From positions 186,001 through 250,000 of the forward strand of contig NZ_JADIJK010000004.1 of the NCBI RefSeq assembly GCF_017355205.1: 64,000 nucleotides of DNA. The letters run 5' to 3'. Below are positions 1 through 10,060 of this stretch, piece after piece (the stretch's first letter is position 1; each line of letters begins with the position of its first letter). Source of the DNA: Bacillus sp. SD088. GTDB lineage: Bacteria; Bacillota; Bacilli; Bacillales; Bacillaceae_C. A program made the position numbers and the translations under genes. The notes below the pieces were generated by a model that ran no database searches, was not told the DNA's origin, and saw nothing but the letters and a program-made list of their open reading frames with translations.

Positions 1-187
1 ACATGCCAGAAGGTAAATAGAACGCAATCGATTGTATCTCTTGATTTGCTTCTTCCGGCTCTTTATCAAAAGCCTTTTCGGCTTGTTCTACAGCTTTTCT
101 CTGTTCTTTATCAATGGATGCTTCACAAGCAGCAATGAGTAGCATACTACATAGCATCATTGCACAGGTCATCGCTTTTTTAAACAT
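1..187 (-). CDS. Putative lipoprotein, N-terminal part only
   Basis: The gene enters from the left edge, so only the first 62 codons are visible. The ATG at 187 follows an AGGGGG ribosome binding site at about 7 bases. The product starts MFKKAMTCAMMLCSMLLIAAC, with a short basic n-region, a hydrophobic stretch and a lipobox LIAAC ending in Cys21, so it should be lipidated and anchored on the outer face of the membrane. After the cysteine come charged residues rich in Glu and Lys (DKEQRKAVEQAEKAF). I do not recognise the family, and the visible part gives no function. It is divergent from ytoQ. Confidence 0.7.
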   Translation of the reverse strand, partial: MFKKAMTCAMMLCSMLLIAACEASIDKEQRKAVEQAEKAFDKEPEEANQEIQSIAFYLPSGM

Positions 188-336
188 TTTGTTTCCCCCT
201 AGACCTAAAAAATCTAGTTCCATCATACTATTAACAAAAATACATTGACAAGCCTTTCACAAGAAATTCCTTTTGTAGGCATATCTGTCAAGAAACTGCT
301 AAAATGGAAGTTATATCATATAAGGAGGGAATCAGT

Positions 337-777
337 TTGAGATTAATCGTTTATCTAGCTGGTGAAATTCATAGTGAATGGCGGTCAGACATTAAGAAAA
401 AGGCGGAAACTTTAGATCTCCCCATTGATTTTGTTGGACCCATGGAAGATCATGATCGCTCAGATGGGATTGGTGAAGAAATTCTTGGCGAGCAACCAAA
501 TGCCGTGTTTCGTGATGCCGCTGCTTCAAGTTTTAATAACCTGCGCACAGAGGTCTTATTGAAAAAAGCAGATATCGTAGTCGCTCTTTTCGGAGAGAAA
601 TATCGACAATGGAATACAGCAATGGATGCAAGTACCGCGATAGCGATGAATAAACCCCTTATTCTAGTTCGGCCAGAAGGATTACATCATCCTTTAAAAG
701 AGTTATCAGAAAAAGCCAATATAACCGTGGAAAATGTGGATCAAGCTGTAAAAGCTTTGTCTTACATTTTTGAATAA
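337..777 (+). CDS. ytoQ: YtoQ family protein
   Basis: The product is 146 residues and resembles B. subtilis YtoQ over its whole length. It looks like a nucleoside 2-deoxyribosyltransferase-like alpha/beta fold: an early strand LIVYLAGEIH, a region with acidic residues (GPMEDHDRSDG), then LLKKADIVVALFGEKYRQWN and TAMDASTAIAMNKPLILVR. The start is the TTG at 337, because AAGGAGG at 322-328 sits about 8 bases before it; an upstream in-frame ATG at 304 has no ribosome binding site. The biochemical role of YtoQ is not known to me. It lies between the lipoprotein gene and the riboflavin operon leader. Confidence 0.85.
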   Translation: MRLIVYLAGEIHSEWRSDIKKKAETLDLPIDFVGPMEDHDRSDGIGEEILGEQPNAVFRDAAASSFNNLRTEVLLKKADIVVALFGEKYRQWNTAMDASTAIAMNKPLILVRPEGLHHPLKELSEKANITVENVDQAVKALSYIFE

Positions 778-891
778 ACGAATATTCCATGATCTCCTTT
801 GGGGAGAAATCAGAAGTTCGAGGAAAATTTGTTATTTTTCCTCTTGATTCTTTGTTAAGCAGTATGATAACCTGTTTTGTAATCGAATATA

Positions 892-1036
892 TTCCTTCGG
901 GGCAGGGTGAAATTCCCTACCGGCGGTGATGGGCAATCATGCTCTTAGTCCGTGACCCGGATGCTTTTTATAAGCAGAAGGTGGATTTGGTGAAATTCCA
1001 AAACCGACAGTGAAAGTCTGGATGGGAGAAGGAGAA
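892..1036 (+). promoter_or_regulatory. FMN riboswitch (RFN element)
   Basis: The sequence carries the conserved RFN core in order: TTCGGGGCAGGGTGAAATTCCC, CTACCGGCGGTGAT, the variable arm around TGCTCTTAG, GTCCGTGACCCG, GGATTTGGTGAAATTCC, AAACCGACAGTGAAAGTCTGGATGGGAGAAGGA. It precedes the riboflavin biosynthesis genes. FMN binding is expected to favour the terminator at 1208-1241 and switch off the operon. About 170 bases of leader separate aptamer and terminator. I could not find a convincing promoter with proper spacing upstream, although it must lie before about 885. Confidence 0.96.
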
Positions 1037-1207
1037 TCTAACAAAGTCTATTTTTCTATGCGTTTTTTTAAGCATTTATTCAGTTGTTTTCTGTTTTATT
1101 AGTACATGTTCAAAATGGAAGTTAAAAAGTTTACTCTATTTTTTGAACGGCTGCTATTCAGAAACGCTGAAAGTCATTTGTAGACCTATGTTTATTTAAG
1201 TGTGTCT

Positions 1208-1241
1208 AAAAGCCCCGTTACTATGTTTGCGGGGCTTTTTT
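1208..1241 (+). terminator. Intrinsic terminator of the rib leader
   Basis: A GCCCCG / CGGGGC stem flanked by A and T runs and followed by TTTTTTATTTT forms a Rho-independent terminator between the FMN aptamer and ribD. It is the likely expression platform of the riboswitch. Confidence 0.88.
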
Positions 1242-1289
1242 ATTTTCATTCGTTCGTAAGGAATACTGATAATGGAGTGTTGACAGGTT

Positions 1290-2405
1290 GTGTTAAAGGA
1301 AAATTATATGGAGTTAGCCTTATCCTTAGCGCGCACAGTTGCGGGTCAGACATCACCCAATCCCCCTGTAGGGGCGGTTGTCGTGAAGAACGGCCAAGTC
1401 ATCGGCATGGGCGCACACTTAAAGGCTGGTGAGGCTCATGCAGAACAGATAGCCCTGCAAATGGCTGGAGACGAGGCTCGTGACGCAGATCTTTACGTTA
1501 CTTTAGAGCCTTGCGCCCATATGGGAAAAACTCCTCCATGTGCAGATGCCGTAATAGCTTATGGAATTAAACATGTATGGATTGCAGCCCAAGATCCCAA
1601 TCCCCTTGTTGCAGGTAAGGGGATTCAACGCATGGAAGAGGCCATGATTCAAGTGGATGTTGGTCTCTGCAGGCAAGAAGCTGCCCAACTATATGCACCA
1701 TTTTTTCACTATATTCAAACAAAACAACCTTACGTTACGATGAAAATAGCAATGACATTAGACGGAAAAATAGCTACAGCAACTGGAGATAGTAGATGGA
1801 TCACAAGTGACCAAGCACGACTTGATGTTCATTTACTTCGAGCTGCACATGATGCGATTTTAGTCGGTGTGCAGACGATTCTTCACGATGACCCTCTTCT
1901 CACCACCAGATTGCCCCAAGGTGGAAAAAATTCTATTCGAGTTATTTTAGATACACATTTGCGGACACCAATCAATAGCCAAATCGTGCAAAACGATGAA
2001 GCAACAACGCTAATTTTTTGCGGACAGCAAGCGGCAAGCAAAAGACAACAACAGCTTGAACAAGGAAGCCAGGTTAAAGTCGTCCGCTTGGCAACTGAGA
2101 GAATTTCTGTTCCTGAGATTTTAAATGAATTAGCGAAGCACAATATTATGACGTTGTTGGTTGAAGGTGGAGCAACGATACATGCTGCCTTTTTAAAATT
2201 ACAAAAAATCCAAAAGGTTATTGTCTATGTTGCCCCCAAATTATTAGGAGGAAAACAATCCCTCTCATCGATTACAGGTGAAAATCTACTTTCCATGTCA
2301 GAAGCTCGTTCTTTCACATTTGAAAACGTAGAAATGATTGGCCCTGATATCAAAATCACAGCTTTACCAAAAGGAAGTGAACAAAATGTTTACAGGGATC
2401 ATTGA
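1290..2405 (+). CDS. ribD: Bifunctional riboflavin deaminase/reductase RibD
   Basis: RibD deaminates 2,5-diamino-6-ribosylamino-pyrimidinone phosphate and then reduces the ribosyl side chain, two steps of riboflavin synthesis. The N-terminal half has the zinc-dependent cytidine-deaminase motifs HAEQ (about residue 49) and PCAHMGKTPPC (about 73-83). The C-terminal half is the RibD_C reductase domain, with KIAMTLDGKIATATGDSRW and LLVEGGATIH. The 371-residue length is normal. The GTG start at 1290 gives an N-terminus that lines up with B. subtilis RibD; an internal ATG at 1308 preceded by AAAGGA is the alternative. It is the first gene of the operon behind the FMN riboswitch and overlaps ribE by 20 bases. 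Confidence 0.96.
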   Translation: MLKENYMELALSLARTVAGQTSPNPPVGAVVVKNGQVIGMGAHLKAGEAHAEQIALQMAGDEARDADLYVTLEPCAHMGKTPPCADAVIAYGIKHVWIAAQDPNPLVAGKGIQRMEEAMIQVDVGLCRQEAAQLYAPFFHYIQTKQPYVTMKIAMTLDGKIATATGDSRWITSDQARLDVHLLRAAHDAILVGVQTILHDDPLLTTRLPQGGKNSIRVILDTHLRTPINSQIVQNDEATTLIFCGQQAASKRQQQLEQGSQVKVVRLATERISVPEILNELAKHNIMTLLVEGGATIHAAFLKLQKIQKVIVYVAPKLLGGKQSLSSITGENLLSMSEARSFTFENVEMIGPDIKITALPKGSEQNVYRDH

Positions 2406-3030
2406 AGAAATTGGCATCATTGCACAGATTCAAACCCGACCACAATCTCTAAAGTTGGAGATTACAGCTCATACTATTTTGCAAGATATGGAGCTAGGGC
2501 ACAGTATTGCTGTGAACGGTGTCTGCTTGACGGTCACTCATTTTTCCTCTGATCATTTTAGCGTAGATGTGATGCCAGAAACGTTTCACACCACCTCTTT
2601 ACAAAGATTAAAAACTGGTAGTGTTGTCAATTTAGAACGTGCTCTTTCACTTCAAGATCGGCTTGGCGGCCATTTTGTTACAGGCCATGTGGACGGAATT
2701 GCGGTTGTGCATTCAAAGTCCAAAGTGGAAAATGCTTTATACATGACACTCTCTGTTCCTGATGAATGGAGGATGTATTTATTACCGAAAGGCTCCATCG
2801 CATTGGATGGGACTTCGTTAACGATTTTTAAAGTGGAAGACAATCAGGTGACCATTTCTCTGATTCCCCATACCCAAGAAAAAACAGGATTAGTGAACAA
2901 AGAAATCGGGGATGTAGTCAATTTGGAATGTGATGTATTGGGAAAATACGTAGAACAGATGGTATTTCAAACCAAGGAAAAACAGCAAAGTTTGACAAAA
3001 GATTTCTTGCAACGTAACGGATTCTTTTAA
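2386..3030 (+). CDS. ribE: Riboflavin synthase, alpha subunit
   Basis: This enzyme dismutates two 6,7-dimethyl-8-ribityllumazines into riboflavin and the RibA-type pyrimidine. The 214-residue product starts with the typical MFTGIIEEIG and holds two tandem lumazine-binding domains. The first has LGHSIAVNGVCLTVT and DVMPETFHTTSL; the second has GGHFVTGHVDG, KGSIALDGTSLTI and SLIPHTQEKT. The ATG at 2386 is preceded by AAGGAAGTGA inside the end of ribD, which suggests translational coupling. The enzyme normally forms a homotrimer inside the RibH capsid in Bacillus. Confidence 0.96.
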   Translation: MFTGIIEEIGIIAQIQTRPQSLKLEITAHTILQDMELGHSIAVNGVCLTVTHFSSDHFSVDVMPETFHTTSLQRLKTGSVVNLERALSLQDRLGGHFVTGHVDGIAVVHSKSKVENALYMTLSVPDEWRMYLLPKGSIALDGTSLTIFKVEDNQVTISLIPHTQEKTGLVNKEIGDVVNLECDVLGKYVEQMVFQTKEKQQSLTKDFLQRNGFF

Positions 3031-3045
3031 GGAAAGGTGACAAAC

Positions 3046-4239
3046 ATGTTTGATTCAATAGAAGATGCCATAAGCGACTTACAAAAAGGCAAAGTTGTGA
3101 TTGTTGTGGATGATGAGGATCGAGAAAATGAAGGCGACTTTATTGGTCTAGCTGATCTAGTCACCCCCGAGATGATAAATGTAATGGCAAAGTTCGGAAG
3201 AGGACTTATCTGCGTCCCTATTATAGAGGAAAAAGCGCAACAGCTCGAATTAAAATTAATGACTGATCAACCTACAGAAGGTTATGGAACAGCCTTTACG
3301 ATTAGTATTGATCATTGTTCTACCCGTACAGGTATTAGTGCGTTTGAACGAGCAAAAACGATCGAAGCAATGATGAAAAAGGAAGCTGGGGCACAAGACT
3401 TTGTTCGACCAGGGCACATTTTTCCTCTTATTGCGAAAAATGGCGGTGTATTACAACGTAAAGGGCATACGGAGGCTGCCGTCGATCTTGCTAAATTAGC
3501 AGGACATTCACCAGCCGGAGTGATTTGTGAAATTATGAATGATGATGGGACGATGGCACGCACACCAGATTTACAGCTTATAGCAAAGGAATTAGACCTT
3601 AAACTGATTACAATTCAAGATTTGGTAGATTACCGGGAACAACAAGAATCTTTAATCATTCGCGAAACTGAAATTAATCTGCCAACAGAATATGGTCATT
3701 TTCGACTAGTTGGTTATTCGGAGAAGATAACAGGACAGGAACATCTTGCCCTTATAAAAGGTGACCTGCATACAGATGAACCGATATTGGCACGTATTCA
3801 TTCCGAATGTTTGACAGGTGATATCCTCGGTTCCCATCGTTGTGATTGTGGCCCCCAACTTCATGCTGCCCTTGAGCAAATAGAAAAAGAAGGGCGCGGG
3901 ATACTGCTGTATATGCGGCAAGAGGGACGTGGAATTGGCTTGATCAATAAATTAAAAGCATACAATTTACAAGAGCAAGGATTCGATACAGTGGAAGCCA
4001 ATGAAAAATTAGGCTTTGCAGCAGATTTACGTGATTATCGACTAAGTGCAGAAATTTTAAAAGAATTAGGTGTTCAAAATATACGATTGCTAACAAATAA
4101 TCCGAAAAAGATTGCGAGTATAGAAGACTGTGGAGTAAAGATTATCGAACGTGTTCCAATCCAAATGCCAATAAAGGAAGAAAATCGTCGATACTTACAA
4201 ACAAAAAAAGAAAAACTAGGACATTTATTCATATTTTAG
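3046..4239 (+). CDS. ribBA: Bifunctional DHBP synthase / GTP cyclohydrolase II
   Basis: One protein makes both inputs of the pathway. The N-terminal RibB half forms 3,4-dihydroxy-2-butanone-4-phosphate from ribulose-5-phosphate ([24 protein letters not shown]-like [19 protein letters not shown]). The C-terminal RibA half opens GTP ([18 protein letters not shown] with the zinc cysteines, [18 protein letters not shown]). The length of 397 residues is typical of Bacillus RibBA. The ATG at 3046 follows AAAGGTGA; a GTG nine bases earlier falls within that ribosome binding site. It sits 15 bases behind ribE and 12 before ribH. Confidence 0.97.
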   Translation: MFDSIEDAISDLQKGKVVIVVDDEDRENEGDFIGLADLVTPEMINVMAKFGRGLICVPIIEEKAQQLELKLMTDQPTEGYGTAFTISIDHCSTRTGISAFERAKTIEAMMKKEAGAQDFVRPGHIFPLIAKNGGVLQRKGHTEAAVDLAKLAGHSPAGVICEIMNDDGTMARTPDLQLIAKELDLKLITIQDLVDYREQQESLIIRETEINLPTEYGHFRLVGYSEKITGQEHLALIKGDLHTDEPILARIHSECLTGDILGSHRCDCGPQLHAALEQIEKEGRGILLYMRQEGRGIGLINKLKAYNLQEQGFDTVEANEKLGFAADLRDYRLSAEILKELGVQNIRLLTNNPKKIASIEDCGVKIIERVPIQMPIKEENRRYLQTKKEKLGHLFIF

Positions 4240-4251
4240 GAGGAATTATGT

Positions 4252-4719
4252 ATGGGAAATGTATTTGAAGGTCATGTTATTGGAACAGATCTAAAGATTG
4301 GGATTGTCGTAGGTCGATTTAATGAATTTATTACAGGCAAACTTTTATCAGGTGCTAAAGATGCATTCAAACGGCATGGAGTCAAAGAAGAAAATGTGGA
4401 TATCGCTTGGGTCCCAGGAGCTTTTGAAATTTCGCTTATTGCAAAAAAACTAGCAGATTCAGGCAATTATGATGCGATTATCACCCTCGGAACTGTGATC
4501 CGCGGGGATACTCCTCATTTCGATTATGTATGTAATGAAGCCGCAAAAGGTATTTCACAGACAGGGTTGCAGTCTGGTATTCCTGTGATCTTTGGTATTC
4601 TCACGACTAATACAATTGAACAAGCGATTGAGCGTGCTGGAACAAAAGCCGGTAATAAAGGTTGGGATACTGCAGTAGCTGCCATTGAGATGGCGAATTT
4701 GACGAAACAACTTAGCTAA
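4252..4719 (+). CDS. ribH: 6,7-dimethyl-8-ribityllumazine synthase
   Basis: RibH condenses the RibA-derived ribitylamino-pyrimidine with dihydroxybutanone phosphate to form lumazine, and forms the icosahedral capsid around riboflavin synthase in Bacillus. The 155-residue protein shows the family motifs [42 protein letters not shown] (with the catalytic His) and [18 protein letters not shown] strong TAGGAGG precedes the ATG. It is the last gene of the operon and is followed by a terminator. Confidence 0.97.
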   Translation: MGNVFEGHVIGTDLKIGIVVGRFNEFITGKLLSGAKDAFKRHGVKEENVDIAWVPGAFEISLIAKKLADSGNYDAIITLGTVIRGDTPHFDYVCNEAAKGISQTGLQSGIPVIFGILTTNTIEQAIERAGTKAGNKGWDTAVAAIEMANLTKQLS

Positions 4720-4757
4720 AACAGAGTAAAATGTTCCGTAATATATTGGTCAAGTAA

Positions 4758-4795
4758 GAAGCCATTTTGCCAATGAAGCAAAATGGCTTCTTGTT
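4758..4795. terminator. Terminator after ribH
   Basis: A perfect 13-bp stem GAAGCCATTTTGC / GCAAAATGGCTTC with a 7-base loop and a short T-rich tail lies between the convergent ribH and the DUF84 gene. It probably ends the rib operon and may serve both strands. Confidence 0.85.
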
Positions 4796-4807
4796 AATTC
4801 ACATACT

Positions 4808-5326
4808 TTATAACTGATATTGATACTGCCCAACTAATAATTTCATAATATGTGTAAACATTAAATCGCGCGTGACCATTCCATTGGTAAAGACACCAAT
4901 TGCTCCTTCGCCATGACGGATGTTTTCACGTTGACAGAAATCATCCATCACAAGACCAAGTTCTTCGCCATTTCTGAGTCTTACGGCAATTTCCTCTGGG
5001 AGCTTAATCCGGGCTCCTCCTGCTACAAGTGTTTCCTGATCCCTTGCCGCCAGAGCACCCCAATTGATTAGAAAGAGGCCTGCCGGTGTTTCCGTTACAC
5101 CTCCCTCTAAGCCAATGCCGAGCTCAATATCTTGTTGGCGGGCACAGTATTCCGCGCGATTCATCGCCCCCTTCATTGTTTCTTCATCTGAAAAAGGCAT
5201 ACTACTTACTTCAGATAGGGCATCGATTGGATAAATATCAAACTCTATTTCTGTTGCTTGTAAAACATTCTCAACCGCTGTTAATTTTGCTTTGTTTCTA
5301 GATCCTACCGCTATTTTCATTCCCAT
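4808..5326 (-). CDS. DUF84 / YjjX-type inosine-xanthosine triphosphatase
   Basis: The product is 172 residues. It begins with MKIAVGSRNKAKLTAVENVL, the phosphate-binding start of DUF84 proteins, followed by SSMPFSDEETMKGAMNRAEYC and GIGLEGGVTE. Members hydrolyse non-canonical purine nucleoside triphosphates such as ITP and XTP, cleaning the nucleotide pool; the exact substrate here is inferred from the family. Two ATG starts six bases apart (5326 and 5320) both fit the AAGGAAGG ribosome binding site. It converges with ribH. Confidence 0.82.
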   Translation of the reverse strand: MGMKIAVGSRNKAKLTAVENVLQATEIEFDIYPIDALSEVSSMPFSDEETMKGAMNRAEYCARQQDIELGIGLEGGVTETPAGLFLINWGALAARDQETLVAGGARIKLPEEIAVRLRNGEELGLVMDDFCQRENIRHGEGAIGVFTNGMVTRDLMFTHIMKLLVGQYQYQL

Positions 5327-5347
5327 AAACCTTCCTTGCTCAAAATG

Positions 5348-6736
5348 TTATAGACCACCAATCGACAGATATTTCGTCTCTAGATATGGTTCAATCCCTT
5401 CAATTCCACCTTCTCGGCCTAGTCCACTTTCCTTCATCCCCCCAAAAGGAGCATGAGCAGCAGATGGACCACCGTCATTCCAACCAATAATCCCAAATTG
5501 CAAATGATCATGTAAATAATTTCCCACTCGGTAATCATTTGTGAAGAAATATGCCGCTAAGCCATATGGCGTACCGTTCGCTAATTCCACCGCTTCATCT
5601 AATGTTTTATAGCCAATAATAGGCGCAACAGGTCCAAATGTTTCTTCATGCATAATTGTCATCTCTGTTGTCACATTCTTTAGAACGGTCGGCTCGACAA
5701 AGAAACAGCCTTTTTCTTCATTTACTTGGAACTGATTGCCAACTAGCACCTCAGCTCCTCCTGCAATTGCATCTTCAATTTGTTCGACGATTTTGGTATA
5801 ACCTTTTTCATTAATAATCGGACCAATATCAATGCCTTCTTGCAAACCATTGCCAACCTCAAGTTTTTTCACTTCCGACACAAACTTTTCCGTAAACTCA
5901 TCCAAAATCCTTTCATGAACAATGATTCGATTTGCACATACACAGGTTTGCCCCGCATTTCGGAATTTAGCGGCAACGGTTTGTTGAACAGCCAGTTCAA
6001 TATCCGCATCTTCTGCCACAATTAAGGGCGCATGTCCACCAAGCTCCATCGTCACATGCTGGATATTTTTGGAACTATTCTCAATCAATTGCTTTCCAAC
6101 TGCAGTCGACCCTGTGAACGTGATTTTACGGATCAGTTCACTACTCGTAAAAATTTCACCAACGACCTTTCCTTCTCCTACGACGTATTGAATCGCTGCT
6201 TTCGGAATCCCGACTTCGTGCGCATAATCAATAAATTTCATACCTGACAAGGGGGTTTCTGATGCTGGCTTAACAATAAAAGTACAACCAGCCGCTAAGG
6301 CAGGTGCGGCCTTTCTTGCCATCATCGCTGTTGGGAAATTCCAAGGGGTAATGGCTGCTACAAGGCCAATCGGTTCTCTTGTCACAATGATTCGTTTTGA
6401 GCCAGTATTAGCTGGAATGGTCCGGCCATAGACTCGTTTCGCTTCCTCCGCATACCAATCTAAGTACGCGGTAGAATAATCAACTTCACCTCTTGCTTCA
6501 TTTAATGGCTTCCCGTTTTCTGCAGTCATTAATTTCGCTAATTCTTCTTTATTCTCTTGTATTTTCGCACTCCAAGCTAGAATGAGCCTAGCCCTTTCAT
6601 GTGCATCTACTTTTGCCCATTCTTGAAAGGCCTGATGCCCTCGGGCAATCGCTGCTTCGATCTCATCATTTGTTTGCATATTGAGTGTTTCGATTACATC
6701 ACCAGTCGCAGGATTTGTGACATCTATGTTTGACAT
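5348..6736 (-). CDS. gabD: NAD(P)-dependent succinate-semialdehyde dehydrogenase
   Basis: This is an aldehyde dehydrogenase of 462 residues, most like GabD, which oxidises succinate semialdehyde to succinate in GABA breakdown. Visible motifs are the cofactor-binding [18 protein letters not shown], the active-site glutamate in MELGGHAP, the nucleophile cysteine in [11 protein letters not shown] and the second glutamate in HEETFGPV. The C-terminus has the typical [19 protein letters not shown]-type block. AAAGGAG precedes the ATG. No GABA aminotransferase lies beside it, so the exact substrate remains inference. Confidence 0.88.
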   Translation of the reverse strand: MSNIDVTNPATGDVIETLNMQTNDEIEAAIARGHQAFQEWAKVDAHERARLILAWSAKIQENKEELAKLMTAENGKPLNEARGEVDYSTAYLDWYAEEAKRVYGRTIPANTGSKRIIVTREPIGLVAAITPWNFPTAMMARKAAPALAAGCTFIVKPASETPLSGMKFIDYAHEVGIPKAAIQYVVGEGKVVGEIFTSSELIRKITFTGSTAVGKQLIENSSKNIQHVTMELGGHAPLIVAEDADIELAVQQTVAAKFRNAGQTCVCANRIIVHERILDEFTEKFVSEVKKLEVGNGLQEGIDIGPIINEKGYTKIVEQIEDAIAGGAEVLVGNQFQVNEEKGCFFVEPTVLKNVTTEMTIMHEETFGPVAPIIGYKTLDEAVELANGTPYGLAAYFFTNDYRVGNYLHDHLQFGIIGWNDGGPSAAHAPFGGMKESGLGREGGIEGIEPYLETKYLSIGGL

Positions 6737-6927
6737 AAATCAAAACTCCTTTCAATCGTTTCATCTATTTCTATATTCCCTAATTTTAACAAAATTATCG
6801 TATCGAAAGGAAATCAGAGCTCTTTATTTATTTGCGACTGACACTCTGGTTTCATTATCATTACATAAAAAAAGTGCCCAAATCCCCAATTTTGCCTACT
6901 AGGGTCAGACACCAATTTTTAAAAATT

Positions 6928-8154
6928 CTATTGCTCTAATGTGTTTTCTTCTATTTTCTTCACATCTGATGTAACTGGTTTCGCAGCCTGTGCCAGCAAT
7001 CCAGCAACTGTCACACCAATCAGTACAAAAATTAATGACCGCAGTAAACCGACTGATTCAGCGATAGCCCCTAAGATGGGAGGACCAACAAGAAAGGCCA
7101 TATAACCGACCGTTGTGACAGCTCCTACTCGAGCCGCCACACCATGTGGATTATCACCAGCTGCAGATAAACCAATCGGAAAACCGTAAGCTGAGCCAAA
7201 TCCCCAAAGAACAATTCCAACAGCTGCCGCATAATAATTCCCACTAAAAATGACGATCATGAGCCCGAGTGCTGCCGAAATGGCGGAGATTCTAAGAATT
7301 GCTACCCTGCCAAACTTAGCTAAGAGAATATCGCCCACTGCGCGACTAATCGTCATGGTCGCGACAAATAAACTAAACATTAAAGAGCCAGCTGCGGCGG
7401 TTTTGTCATACCCATCCACAATGACTAATGGCAACCAATCCCCGGCAGAACCTTCTGCAAAAGCCATTCCTAGTACGATGATGCCAAGCAAAAACGTCCG
7501 TTGCTCTTTCCAAACAGAGAGACTCTCTTTCGCTGTCGTTCCATTGGTATCCTCATTTTTAACTTGACCAGATCCTCCCGGTATAAAGCGAAAGAAATAA
7601 ATGATTAAGATGAATACAGTAAAAGCAATAACCAATAAATGCATGATAATTGGCACATGAAGATTATTGACAACGGAACCAATCATCGCACCAAAAAACG
7701 TCCCTAAACTGTATACCGCATGAAAACTCGTCAAAATTGGCTTTTTTACCGTTTGTTCAATCGCCGTGCCTTCAACATTCATCGACACATCACAAATCCC
7801 AATACCAAACCCAAAAAGCGCTAAGCCACCAAAAACAATCAATACATGAGGAAACCATGAACTACCGATTCCCACAGTGATCAACCCAGTGGAACTAAGC
7901 CCTAGTCCTACTAACATAATGACACGACCGCCAAAGCGTGTGATTAAACGACTTGCACAAAGAAGGCCAATAATCGAACCAGTAGAAAGACCAAAAATGA
8001 TCCAGCCCATCTGTGCTGTTGAAACACCTAATGAATCACGAATATTTGGTGTCTGGGCCACCCAGGATGCCATGGCAAATCCAGAAAGACCAAAATAAAA
8101 ATAGATGGCCATACGCCACAAACGAATTTGCCGAGTTGTAAGTGCCTGTTCCAC
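6928..8154 (-). CDS. MFS transporter
   Basis: This is an integral membrane protein of 408 residues with about 12 hydrophobic segments, typical of the major facilitator superfamily. The loop after the second helix (SRLITRFGGRVIML) matches the conserved MFS motif A region. The GTG at 8154 is chosen because AGGAGA lies 9 bases before it; in-frame ATGs further upstream have no ribosome binding site. The protein resembles the YbjJ/FucP-like group of sugar or drug transporters, but no substrate can be read from the sequence. The last 40 residues are hydrophilic. Confidence 0.8.
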   Translation of the reverse strand: MEQALTTRQIRLWRMAIYFYFGLSGFAMASWVAQTPNIRDSLGVSTAQMGWIIFGLSTGSIIGLLCASRLITRFGGRVIMLVGLGLSSTGLITVGIGSSWFPHVLIVFGGLALFGFGIGICDVSMNVEGTAIEQTVKKPILTSFHAVYSLGTFFGAMIGSVVNNLHVPIIMHLLVIAFTVFILIIYFFRFIPGGSGQVKNEDTNGTTAKESLSVWKEQRTFLLGIIVLGMAFAEGSAGDWLPLVIVDGYDKTAAAGSLMFSLFVATMTISRAVGDILLAKFGRVAILRISAISAALGLMIVIFSGNYYAAAVGIVLWGFGSAYGFPIGLSAAGDNPHGVAARVGAVTTVGYMAFLVGPPILGAIAESVGLLRSLIFVLIGVTVAGLLAQAAKPVTSDVKKIEENTLEQ

Positions 8155-8225
8155 TGAATACCATCTCCTAAGAATCATAAACATCATCATTCTACAAAAC
8201 TATATTTTTAAATGTAAGAAGGGCT

Positions 8226-8723
8226 TTATCCCAATGCCTCAATTTCAATATAAAAAGGGACAATATCAACATAACGCCCGTCTTTCTGTTTAAATCCATT
8301 TGGAATTACGCCTAATGAGGAGAATCCTAGTTTCTTGTATAGGTGAATTGCCCCTTTGTTGGCAGCCACCACCGCATTAAATTGCATGATTCGAAAGCCC
8401 AGTGATCCTGCTACCTCCAACGAATCAACAACTAATTTTTCGCCAATACGTTTCCCTCTTTGTCCAGACTTAACACCATAGGAGGCATTAGCAATATGTC
8501 CGCAACGCCCCACGTTATTCGGGTGTACAATATATAGACCAAGGATCTCGCCTTTTTCTTCGGCCACACCTGTATAGGATTGTTCTGCAAAAAAAGACCT
8601 TGCTTCCTCCAGTGTCAATGGCTCCTCTTGCGGAAAAGCCAGACCTTCCTCGACAATCTCATTCCATATAGACATCATATATGGTATGTCCGCTTCTGTA
8701 TATTTTCTAATCATAATTGCCAC
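8226..8723 (-). CDS. GNAT family N-acetyltransferase
   Basis: This is a single-domain acetyltransferase of about 165 residues. It has the usual order: N-terminal IRKYTEADIPYMMSIWNEI, central strands around GLYIVHPNN, the acetyl-CoA loop QRGKRIGEKL (R/Q-x-x-G-x-G/A-like), then VAANKGAIHLYKKLGF, the classical N-x-x-A-x-x-x-Y helix. The substrate is unknown. The GTG at 8723 has GAGGGG 8 bases upstream; a TTG two codons earlier and an ATG at 8714 are alternatives. Confidence 0.83.
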   Translation of the reverse strand: MAIMIRKYTEADIPYMMSIWNEIVEEGLAFPQEEPLTLEEARSFFAEQSYTGVAEEKGEILGLYIVHPNNVGRCGHIANASYGVKSGQRGKRIGEKLVVDSLEVAGSLGFRIMQFNAVVAANKGAIHLYKKLGFSSLGVIPNGFKQKDGRYVDIVPFYIEIEALG

Positions 8724-8799
8724 TTCCAAATCCCCTCTTTTTTCGTGTTATGATGATTGCGCTTCTAAGCAAGCTAGTTGGTATAATACCGATTTCCTA

Positions 8800-8836
8800 A
8801 CTAAATAGCCCGATTGTTGAATTGTCACAATCGAGC
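8800..8836 (-). terminator. Probable terminator after ytoP
   Basis: On the minus strand GCTCGATTGT and ACAATCGGGC form a 10-bp stem with one G-T pair, followed by TATTTAG. The tail is short on T, so the call is tentative. Confidence 0.5.
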
Positions 8837-8857
8837 TTATCAGTGTAGTTATACAAA

Positions 8858-9928
8858 TTATTGTTGCTTAATTGCATCTACAGTTGTGCGATCACAGGCT
8901 TTGACAAGTTTGATAAGTAGTTCTTTAGCCGCTGCATAGTCATCTACATGAACAATGGATGAAGATGTGTGAATATAGCGTGAGCATATTCCCACAACAG
9001 CACTCGGAATGCCCTCATTGGCTGTATGAACACGCCCTGCATCTGTGCCGCCTTGTGACACAAAATATTGATAAGCAATCTTGTTTGATTCCGCCGTATC
9101 GAGCACAAATTCACGCATACCTTTATGGGTGACCATCGAACGGTCCAAAATTCGGAGTAGGGCTCCATTTCCTAGCTGGCCAAATTCATTTTTATCACCG
9201 GAAGCATCATTGGCTGGGCTCGCGTCTAATGCAAAGAAAAGATCTGGTTGAATCATACTGGCTGCTGTTGCCGCCCCGCGCAAACCAACTTCTTCTTGCA
9301 CAGTTGCACCAGAATAAAGTCTATTCGGCAAGGATTCACCTTGTAATTCTTTCAGAAGCTCAATCGCTAACCCACAACCATAGCGATTATCCCAAGCTTT
9401 TGCCATAATCTTCTTCGGATTGGCCATTGGGGTAAACGGACAAACAGGGACAATCATTTGCCCAGGCTTAATGCCCATTTGCTCCGCATCCTTGCGATCA
9501 TCCGCTCCAATATCAATCAGCATATTTTTAACATCCATCGGTTTACTGCGTTGGGCCTCTGTTAAAAGATGTGGTGGAATCGAGCCAATCACACCATCCA
9601 CCTTTTCCGTAGCCGTCACAATCTGAACTCGTTGTGCAAGTAAAACCTGATTCCACCAGCCACCAATCGTTTGAAAACGGATCATTCCATTATCGGTAAT
9701 TTGTGTGACCATAAAGCCCACTTCATCCATATGACCGGCGACCATAATCGTCGGCCCTTGTTCATCCCCACGTTTGAAACCGAAAATTCCACCTAAGCGA
9801 TCTTGGATAATCCCATCCGTATATTGTTCTAATTCTCCCCGCATATAATCGCGAACAGCATGTTCATTGCCTGCAATCCCTGGTAACTCTGTTAAAGTTT
9901 TAAACATCGTAAGGGTTTCTTGATTCAT
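8858..9928 (-). CDS. ytoP: M42 family metallopeptidase (glutamyl aminopeptidase type)
   Basis: The 356-residue product belongs to the M42 peptidases, cytosolic self-compartmentalising aminopeptidases with two metal ions. Metal ligands are visible in [30 protein letters not shown] (catalytic Glu pair), FALDAS and the late IHTSSSIVH. It resembles B. subtilis YtoP and the PepA/FrvX group, which trim N-terminal residues from peptides. The ATG at 9928 has GGGAGGAAG 6 bases before it, better than the ATG at 9943, which overlaps that site. Confidence 0.9.
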   Translation of the reverse strand: MNQETLTMFKTLTELPGIAGNEHAVRDYMRGELEQYTDGIIQDRLGGIFGFKRGDEQGPTIMVAGHMDEVGFMVTQITDNGMIRFQTIGGWWNQVLLAQRVQIVTATEKVDGVIGSIPPHLLTEAQRSKPMDVKNMLIDIGADDRKDAEQMGIKPGQMIVPVCPFTPMANPKKIMAKAWDNRYGCGLAIELLKELQGESLPNRLYSGATVQEEVGLRGAATAASMIQPDLFFALDASPANDASGDKNEFGQLGNGALLRILDRSMVTHKGMREFVLDTAESNKIAYQYFVSQGGTDAGRVHTANEGIPSAVVGICSRYIHTSSSIVHVDDYAAAKELLIKLVKACDRTTVDAIKQQ

Positions 9929-10060
9929 AAATCTTCCTCCCATTTCAAAAATGTATGTATAGTTCTATTTTAACCGATTTTTTCTCGTTGGCTATTCATT
10001 TGTTTATTCAGCATAAAATAATTTATAATCAATATAATTAGCATAGGAGGGATAGCCCCA

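Noticed and set aside
840-890. Promoter for the FMN riboswitch leader
   Set aside because: TTGATT, TTGTTA, TATGAT and TATATT boxes are present, but no pair has 16-18 base spacing before the aptamer, so no call was made.
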